From Ipomoea triloba (taxonomy: Eukaryota > Streptophyta > Magnoliopsida > Solanales > Convolvulaceae), in the NCBI RefSeq assembly GCF_003576645.1, contig NC_044925.1, positions 8,773,657 through 8,837,656 on the forward strand: a stretch of 64,000 bases of DNA. Reading direction: 5' to 3'. Of this stretch, positions 56,677 to 64,000 are shown piece after piece. Each line of letters starts with the position of its first letter. The first letter of the stretch is position 1. Below the pieces are notes generated by a model that was not told the DNA's origin, did no database searches, and worked only from the letters and a program-made list of their open reading frames with translations. The position numbers were made by a program, and so were the translations under genes.

Positions 56677-57050
56677 GAGTCATTTCCATTTTTGGTCCTA
56701 CTGTTATTAGGGCATTGCCAATTTTAGTCCACTTCATTAATTTTTGCCACATTGCAGCCAGTCTTATTTAGTCCTTCCCACTTTTAGTCCACATTGCAAA
56801 TTAACTAGGCTTATTAAGTGGTTTGGTTGGACTAAATAACTAGTAGTTGCTATTCAACCAGACTTTGTGCCTATATAAACTTGTATTGATGGGATACAGG
56901 ATATACATTATATAGCACATACAGTTCACGGTACTGCTTAGTAGACACCACTACACCATCTAGGGTTCCAAGTCAAGTATGAGACAAATATGGCTAACGG
57001 TCTACCGTTCAAGAGGCATCACATCAACTTTTGATGTAATTGAGTAAAAT
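56590..57050. other. Intergenic, no gene recognised
   Basis: Contains (TA)n at about 56646-56672 and a diverged repeat with phrases like 'catttccatttttggtccta' and 'cccacttttagtccac', also used by the MITE at 61272-61882. Confidence 0.4.
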
Positions 57051-58793
57051 CACTACTACAGAAAACACCTTTAACATCGGTTTTTTAGCATTTTTAACGT
57101 TAGTTAAAAATCGACGTCTATCTGGCAGACGTTGTATGTAAATGATACGACGTCGGTTGTAAAAACCGACGCCGTATGTATTTTTTAATTTTTTAAATAA
57201 ATAAACGACGTTGGTTATCTAGGAAAACAAACGTTTTTTTATTATTAACAAAAAAAAAGGATACGACGTCGGGTTTTCAAAAAACTGACGTCGTATCATA
57301 TATTATAAAAATAAATAAATAAATGACGTCGGTATTTAGGCTAAAAACCGACGTCGTTTAATTATTAAAAAAAATTATATACGGCGTCGGTTATTGTCGG
57401 TTATTTATAACCGACGCTGTATGTAATTTATTTATTTTTTTAAAATAAATAAACGACGTCGGTTTTTGCTTAAAAACCGACGTTGTTTATTTATTTATTT
57501 ATTTTTAATAATTAAATAAATTTTACGAATCCACCTAAAACCTGTATAGTGCAGTAATATTTACAATTCACACATAAGTTTCAAAACCTGTGTAACAAAT
57601 TAACATTTATATCTCACAATTGATCAAACTAATAAATTTCTCAATTAATCAAACTAATAAACATCACAACTAATCAAACTAATAAATTCTCAATAACTAA
57701 TAAATTTCACAATTAATCAAACTAATAAAAATCACAACTAATCAAACTAATAAATTCTACAATAACTAATAAGACATTGAATATTCAATATTCAACATAA
57801 ATCTCACAATTCAACAACTAATAAACAACAAGTATTTAACATAAATCTCACAATTCATCAAACTAAAGAACTAATCTATTAACCCATTCATCAATTAAAT
57901 ATTAGCACCATTTGTCTCTAACTTCATCAATATCTTTTTGATTGTAGGGCAATCTTCCTTGTCTCTCCAAAAGCTATAAAGTTTAAAAGAGATAAAAAAT
58001 TAATAAGTTAGTATTTTAAAAAATATGAAGAGAAAGATACTTTATTAAATTACTTGCCTTATTCATTCCCTTGTATGCTCCCAATGAAATGATTTCCAAA
58101 ATAAATTTCATCACATAATATCCGCTTTCGGTACCTCCTCTTTGTATGACACACTACATTTGAAGTAAATAATATAATTAAGATTTTATTAATAAAAAAC
58201 AATAATAAGATATATGTACTTACCGAACATGTAATCCATTTTAGTTGACGACTTGTTTTCTTTCCACCTATTATGCTTGTTGCCTTCAAAGACCTATTAA
58301 TATAAGACATATATAAAATATACATAAATGATTGACATCACTATATTAGTAATAAGTATTAATTATATTTATAAATTTACATACGTTTCAATTATATCTT
58401 TAATATCCTCACGTGGCAGATGACCAAGGGAATCAAACCAATAGATTTCATGTACTTTAGGACAAATAGCCATCAACATCCAATGCCCCTTACAAATAAG
58501 AATTTTATTAGTTTATAGTATATTATATATAAGGTATTGATGTATTTTAAAACATAATCAAATGTTTACTCGAAATTATATAGGGCTAAATAGCAATCTT
58601 TCGTCTCACCATATCCCATGGTTTCACTTATATATAGTTGATCCTCCCATTTCTAGTCGTCAGTTTCGGTTGAATCTAATTTGGATCTAAAAAACCATAC
58701 TTGGTTTGTGATTGAAAACCATATTCTTTATAAATACCCCTACTCACAATCAAAAGCAATCATATAAATTACTAATAATTATGTTAAATAAAA
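57051..58793 (-). mobile_element. CACTA element, left terminus, subterminal repeats and C48 gene end
   Basis: Left end is CACTACTACAGAAAACACC. It is followed to about 57500 by several paired units of acgacgtcggttttt / aaaaaccgacgtcg, the subterminal repeat region. A stretch at 57590-57880 is made of diverged 'aatcaaactaataaa' units. The coding part on the minus strand is cut by the MULE at 58794, and the rest of this CACTA lies beyond the window. Confidence 0.8.
57900..58740 (-). pseudogene. Ulp1-like C48 cysteine peptidase of a CACTA element
   Basis: Minus-strand exons read in order: about 58740-58500 (YGFLDPN, decayed, with stops), 58490-58386 (HWMLMAICPKVHEIYWFDSL, the His and Asp of the catalytic site), 58290-58224, 58154-58055 (QRGGTESGYYVMKFILEII) and about 57975-57900 (YNQKDIDEVRDKWC). 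These are the landmarks of C48/Ulp1-type peptidase genes carried by TNP2-class CACTA elements. Where the family has Cys in ECGYYV this copy has Ser (ESGYYV), so the nucleophile is lost or replaced. Stops upstream also argue for decay. The MULE interrupts its 5' side. Confidence 0.8.
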
Positions 58794-59038
58794 GGCTAAA
58801 GTGCCATCTAGCACCATAAACTATATCCAATTATTCATGCCGCACCCTAAACTTTCATATAGTATATATTGAGCCACAAACCAAAAAAAAAAAATCCACC
58901 TAGAACTTTTAGCAGGTTTCCATGTCTTCCTGCTAACATGGCGCAGGTTTCCCATTGATGTGGCATTTCTTTTAACCTTATGTTGTCCATGTGGCATTTC
59001 TGTTAACCTTAATTTGTCCATGTAAGCGTTTACATATT
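58794..59038. repeat. MULE left terminal inverted repeat
   Basis: Matches the reverse complement of the right end. It has an extra duplicated phrase (gtccatgtggcatttctgtt) compared with the right arm. Confidence 0.88.
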
Positions 59039-59665
59039 TATAATTTAAAAAAAATTATTATATTAAAATAACCAGAATTTTCTTCTCTTTATTTTCATAA
59101 TGTATACTTTTCAATTTTGCAATTCCAATGTTTCAATTTTTTTTTTCAGAATTTATATTTTTTGGCTAATTTTTTGTTTAGTATTTTTTCAATTTTCCAA
59201 ATTTATAGAAATGATTTTTTTTTGTTTAGTATCTTTTCTACATAAATATATCCACCAGCACTTTGAATGTATACTCCTTACTCACCCACATAAAACCATT
59301 TAGATTGTCAACAACTAAACAACCGCCAAGTGAAATTAAAAATAAAATCAGGTTACTAATATAAAATGTCGAAAAAAAACAATATACATTGCCAAGAACA
59401 AAACAAAAGAAACTGCCAATGCATAATCCACTAGTTAGTCAAAAGACAAAATCGTACATACGCAGTAGCTATAAACACTAGCTAGTTAACAATAAAAACA
59501 CAAAAAATAAAAAAGAAGTGGCTCCATCAATCTTCATCTGCCTTCATAGTTCCATTGAGCTTCACTCTATGCAAGCTACAGAAAAGAAGAAAGCACTGTC
59601 AATTAATAATAAACTGCTAACAGTCATCTACATGAATTATTTAAATTGCATTGTGTTCAATTTAT

Positions 59666-62600
59666 TTACCTGACATTCCAACAAAGCTTTCCTGAGACAA
59701 GTCTGTCCGTCTTCCACTTCCACTTCCTCTCCCCCCCCCCCCTCACAATAGTCGATGGTCTTCGTCTTCCTCTAACAGAGGAAGAACCGGCAGATTCTAC
59801 TTGTTGGCTTGACAATGTAGGACAAAATCGTTTGTTATGTCCCTTTCCCTTGCATAGTTGACATGTCATAATTCTTCATTTTCTAGACAACTTTCTAATC
59901 TCTTCACTCACTTTTTGCTTATTTTTTCATTTTCTTCAAGTTTTCTTTTCTTCTTTGGCCTACCAGTCATCTTCCTTGGAATAGGAGCAAGTATTTCATC
60001 ACCTTCAGTCCTTGGCCAAAAGATTTCCCCATTTAATGGCTGGATTACATGCTCATATGTCTTTAAGTACAGCTCCTTACTATAGCATTCATGTATGTAC
60101 TCTTCAGGCTGATGCCCTTTGTGAAATATTGCACAAATTCCATGACGACATGGGATACAGTCAACTGCCAAAGCCTACAAGAACAGGTCATCAATTGTAA
60201 ATTTACCTTAAATTGAAATCTATCCTTTTTAATCTCATACCCCTCAACTCTATTGAATGCCACTTCCCAACTTACACTCCCAAGTATGCTTTCATTCAGT
60301 TTCTTCATAACCAATGACCCATAATTCCCTCTCCAATTTTGAGCCCATGCTTTTTTCTTTGCAACCCTCTTCATTGTTGCCACCCGTATATCCTCAAGCA
60401 TTGGAATTATGAACTTTGACCTTGCATTCAACAAAGTTTTGTTGAATGCCTCACTCAAGTTGTTATCTACCATGTCACATTTCACATCTTCCTTGAAGTA
60501 AGCCTTGCACCAAAATTGCATAGGATATTTGTCAAGATCAACACGGACAGCAACATCTATCTTCTCTAAAGCCTTCAAATTTTCAGCAAGTTGTGCTTCA
60601 TTTGGGGTCTTTGCAATCTGCCAGAAATGAGTCTTTAGTACCTTCCCTCAGTGGTTCTTACTCCAATTGGCATACACATGCCTAGCACAGTTTCTATGTT
60701 GAATTCTAGGGAATAGATCTTGAATGACCTTAGATAATCCCTACAAAAGATATGCCACAAAACAAAGCAAAATGAATGTAAATACATACAATCAAATTCA
60801 AAAAATACAAAGAAACAGATTGAGAAAATGAAATTTGATTATTTACCTTTTGTTGATCACTCATTAGAATCCATTCACTGTTGTCCGTAATGCCCAAGTC
60901 TGCATTCAGAAGCTCCAAAAACCATCTCCATGAAGAGTTATTTTCAATCTCAACTACAGCCCAAGCAATTGGGTACATCTGATTATTTGCATCCCTACCA
61001 ACAGCTGTGAGGATTTCACCCTTCAATTTGCCCTTCAAGAAGCATCCATCAAGTCCAATAAACTTCCTACATCCCGCTAAGAATCCCTTCTTCATGGCAT
61101 TAAAGCATACATATATCCTCTCAAACACCAACGGTGAAGTAGGAACAGTTCTTGTAGTTTTTATCTTCACAGTAGAACCTGGATTCGAATTTAAGCACTC
61201 TTGAACATAGTCTCTAAGCCTCTTGAACTGACTCTCATATCTTATATCCAACTTCTTTAGAATCCTCATTAGAGTTTTTTCCACTTTTGGTCCTATGACT
61301 TTAGTGCCTCCGTCAATTTAGGTACACGACTTTCATTCCTGACATAAGTAGTGCTTGGCTTTAATTTCTTTGCCACTGTTAGTCCTTGACTTTGATTTTT
61401 TTTCCACTTTTAGTCCTTTCGGCCAACTGAGCGACAACTTTTAATCGAAATCAACAAACTGTTGTGCCATTAAGGATAAATAACATTTAATGTATTTTGG
61501 AATTTATGAATAGACAATTTTACCCTTAATGGCACAACAATTTGTTGATTCTGATTAAAAGTTGTCACTTAAAAAGCGAAACAAAACAAGCAAATAATGT
61601 TTCTTTTTCCTATTTTTTTCTCTGATTTTATTTATAAATATATTTAGGGCTTTATCAAAAGACACTTTTACCCTTAATGGCACAATAGTTTGTTGATTCC
61701 AATTAAAAGTTGTCGCTCGGATGGCCAATAGGACTAAAAGTGGAAAACAAATCAAAGTCAAGGACTAAAAGTGAAAAAAAAAAAAATCAAAGTCATCAAG
61801 CACTACTTATGTCATGAATGAAAGTCGTGTACCTAAATTGACGGAAACACTAAAGTCATAGGACCAAAAGTGGAAAAAACGCATCCTCATTATTGCTCTT
61901 CTACACATACTCACTATGATATTGATGTTCAGCTCAGCTTTAATGACCCTACTCAACTCTGAATAACCAATAGTAGGATTTTGCCTTACCTTTTCTTCAT
62001 ATTTCCATTCTAACCACTTCTGACTAACAATCCCTAAGGTGAATTGAGAGTTGCATCTATGCTCCAACATAATTGATTTCACTTGAAAACACCTAGTTCT
62101 ATCTTCCCAACTTGCACTAACATGAAATGCACATCCCCTTCCGAGACATTCTACCCTAACATACTTTAATCCATTTTTTTCCAAAATAAATCCCTCTTTG
62201 TGTGTACAGCATAACTTATCATAGCAAGCTTGAATTGCATATTATCATCAAAATACATACCTAATTCAATAATGGGTGGATCACATTTAGGATTATACTT
62301 ACGGTACTTATCACTGTACTTAGACTGCACTTCATTCCTTTCATCATTCTGCACTTCTTCTTCAATTGTAGGTGGATTTTCTGAATCATAATACTCAAAA
62401 TCTTGGGCATCCTCTAAAGGAATATCTAATGGTAGCATATATTGAGGTACAATTTCATCATCTGCTCTTGCTCTTTTTTTTCTCTTATCCCTACCCTGAT
62501 TTGGAGTAGTGTTCTGATCCCTCTCTTGGCCACTATCACCCTTAGTACCATGCTCATTATTATTGTCACTTCCACTTTCACTTTCACTTTCAGTTTCACT

Positions 62601-63032
62601 CCCAATTTCAGCATCTACCCCAACTTCACTACCCCCATGTTCACCCCCTAAATCTGACTCAACCACATCCTCAACTTCAACTTCACCCCCTTCAGGCCCC
62701 GGTAAATTTAAACCCACCACTTCAGGCTCATCTACTCCATGTTCAACATAAATCTCACACTTTTTATTTTGACGAGCAATATGAGCTAAGTGTATACTAC
62801 TAGCATCATTGTGTAATACTTTTAAAGCTTGAAAGGGTTCAGAGGTCAACTTGTAAGTAAGTGAGACTATTTTCCCATATCTTTGGTCTGATATATATTT
62901 CAGTAAATGGGGATAACATATGAAGTCTAGGTCCATACATACTACATCAGTCTCCCCATCCATATATTGTGTCCTAGGGTTATGCACAAAATTACCCCCA
63001 TGGTGAATTATTAATTCCACAGATTCATTCAT
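59666..63032 (-). pseudogene. MuDR-like transposase gene of the MULE
   Basis: It starts at 63032 (MNESVELIIHHGG). An acidic linker and a MuDR N-terminal DNA-binding region follow (YVRVECLGRGCAFHVSASW; CNSQFTLGIVSQKWL). The DDE domain comes next (FIGLDGCFLKGKLKGEILTA; the second Asp in ILMSDQQK), then an intron at about 60739-60847, ARHVYANW, the SWIM zinc finger (CSC...CRH) and a CCHC knuckle (CQLCKGKGHNKRFC). The role would be cut-and-paste transposition in the nucleus. Defects: a one-base shift in the A7 run at 62174-62180, a TGA near 60650 where the family has Arg, a one-base shift at the SWIM finger near 60165, another stop near 59880, and the 611-bp MITE at 61272-61882. Confidence 0.9.
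61272..61882. mobile_element. MITE in the MULE transposase gene (Mutator-type duplication)
   Basis: 611 bp. The ends are inverted copies, GAGTTTTTTCCACTTTTGGT and GCGTTTTTTCCACTTTTGGT inward, and similarity continues for about 90 bp. It is flanked by an exact 10-bp duplication atcctcatta (61262-61271, 61883-61892). A 9-10 bp duplication fits a Mutator-type MITE. Removing it joins the two halves of the transposase frame. Confidence 0.9.
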
Positions 63033-63345
63033 CCTGACAAAAAGACAAATAGGACCCCACTTTCCAAGAATACTAGTAAAAAAATTTTAAAAAAAAATCA
63101 TTATATTCTAGTTTTGTATTTATTATAAACTCTAGTTTTGTACAATAATAGGACACTCATTAATCTTTCTACTGTTAGAATAATTTTCATATATTAATAA
63201 TTTACTAATTACATTATTTATAATTGGTTCATTAATACACTAATGGTCTAATAGCTAATTTCATATATAAATGCAGAACTATAAACAACACTTTTATGTA
63301 TTTTTTCTACTTTTCTAGCACTAGTAGGACATCACTGTTAAAAGC

Positions 63346-63412
63346 ATACACACACACACATATATATACATGCATACATACATACATACATACATATATA
63401 TATATATATATT
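63346..63412. repeat. (CA)n(TA)n and (CATA)n microsatellites
   Basis: Short CA, CATA and TA runs between the transposase start and the right terminal repeat of the MULE. Confidence 0.85.
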
Positions 63413-63761
63413 ATTCGCACAATCACACAAAAACAAAAATTTATACACACTTTCAAATAAAAATATGTAATTTTGTCCATTATAAAAACAATTTATACAC
63501 ATATGGCAGGCATGGCCCCACTAAATCCACTTTAGGGCATAGAAATAGTGTTGAACACAAAGTATAGAATAGAAATAGTATTGAAAATAAGAGTATAGAA
63601 GCATACATGTATATTATATTGCCTTCCTTCACAGTTTTTCGTAGGGAGCTACTGTCGCCTTTCTTCTTTTCTATGTGTTTTGGGGGGGGGGGGATTAGGT
63701 TTGGGCAACTTTAGAGAGATTTCTCTCGGTTTTTATTTATGTTTTTTTTAAATTCTTATAT

Positions 63762-63996
63762 TTAATATGTAAATGCTTACATGGACAACATAAGGTTAAA
63801 AGAAATGCCACATCAATGGGAAACCTGTGCCATGTCACCAAGAAGACATGGGAACCTGCTAAAAGTTCATGGAAACCTGCTAAAAGTTCTAGGTGAATTT
63901 TTTTTTGGTTTGTGGCTCGATATATATATATATGAAAGTTCAGGGTGCGGCATGAATAATTGGATATAGTTTATGGTGCTAGATTGCACTTTAGCC
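63762..63996. repeat. MULE right terminal inverted repeat
   Basis: Matches the left arm in reverse complement. It has its own duplication of the phrase aacctgctaaaagttc (63852-63888). A (TA)n tract lies inside at 63921-63933. Confidence 0.88.
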
Positions 63997-64000
63997 TAAA

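Larger units (their letters stand above)
58794..63996 (-). mobile_element. Complete Mutator-like element (MULE) with long TIRs
   Basis: 5,203 bp. Both ends read GGCTAAAGTGC inward and continue as inverted repeats of about 235-245 bp (58794-~59038 and ~63762-63996), with small internal duplications in each arm. The left flank is taaataaaa (58785-58793). The window ends after taaa on the right, which agrees with the first four bases of a 9-bp duplication. It carries one transposase gene on the minus strand and is inserted in the CACTA C48 gene. Confidence 0.9.

Noticed and set aside
59666..63032. A host FAR1/FHY3-type or other domesticated MULE transcription factor
   Set aside because: Long terminal repeats and a consistent target duplication flank it, and the frame carries stops and shifts, so it is a transposon gene.
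1..64000. tRNA or rRNA genes
   Set aside because: I saw no cloverleaf with A and B boxes and no rRNA segments. The only tRNA-like matches are the retrotransposon primer sites.

Overview
This is plant nuclear DNA, almost certainly from a eudicot. The evidence is spliced genes with GT/AG introns, plant-type LTR retrotransposons (SIRE-like and Tork-like copia, Athila-type gypsy), a plant RepHel Helitron, TNP2-class CACTA sequence, a MuDR-like element and a TIR-NBS-LRR remnant. The repeat style would suit Convolvulaceae such as Ipomoea, but that is a guess from pattern memory. I see one apparently intact host gene: a VAMP721/722-type R-SNARE on the + strand (five exons, 44049-52050, 222 codons plus stop). 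Nearly everything else is mobile DNA, much of it nested.

Layout. 1-715: a gypsy-like LTR end inserted in a minus-strand copia element (716-5329), which is itself inserted in an Athila-type gypsy element (5330-14705). The Athila part has a shared internal LTR and a second, truncated LTR, the mark of tandem elements or unequal recombination. 14706-15445: a fold-back array of direct units followed by inverted units. 16047-17545: minus-strand copia end (LTR, RNase H, RT). 17672-21675: plus-strand copia with LTR and tRNA-Met primer site, cut by a CACTA-type MITE (21676-22211). 22234-23431: a hAT-type element with an 8-bp duplication, holding a (TA)n tract and a 467-N assembly gap. 23440-24735: minus-strand TNL pseudogene (LRR and C-terminal domain) with a MITE. 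24736-25570: elements flanked by (TA)n. 27059-27495: a GRF zinc-finger remnant. 27732-28773: a Tourist-like element.

29419-33722 is a multi-exon RPA70-like (Helitron-type) pseudogene with a CACTA element placed exactly at a splice donor. 37650-43494 is the matching Helitron Rep/helicase pseudogene, with a hAT MITE inside it. The two may be parts of one degraded autonomous Helitron. A separate minus-strand Helitron 3' end lies at 35852. After the VAMP gene, whose 5.4-kb third intron holds two MITEs, come a Tourist fragment, a copia LTR with a CACTA-like hairpin array, a second (TA)n-flanked element and a LINE scrap.

57051-64000 is a CACTA element carrying a Ulp1-like C48 peptidase gene. A structurally complete MULE (58794-63996) with about 235-245 bp terminal inverted repeats has inserted into it. 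The MULE transposase gene is in turn split by a 611-bp MITE with a 10-bp duplication. The insertion order can be read from the junctions, so the window is a good record of successive transposition. I found no clearly new biological system. The most informative observations are the exact insertion junctions, the CACTA insertion at a splice donor with its three stem-loops, the paired RPA and RepHel genes, and the MITE family that inserts in (TA)n tracts.
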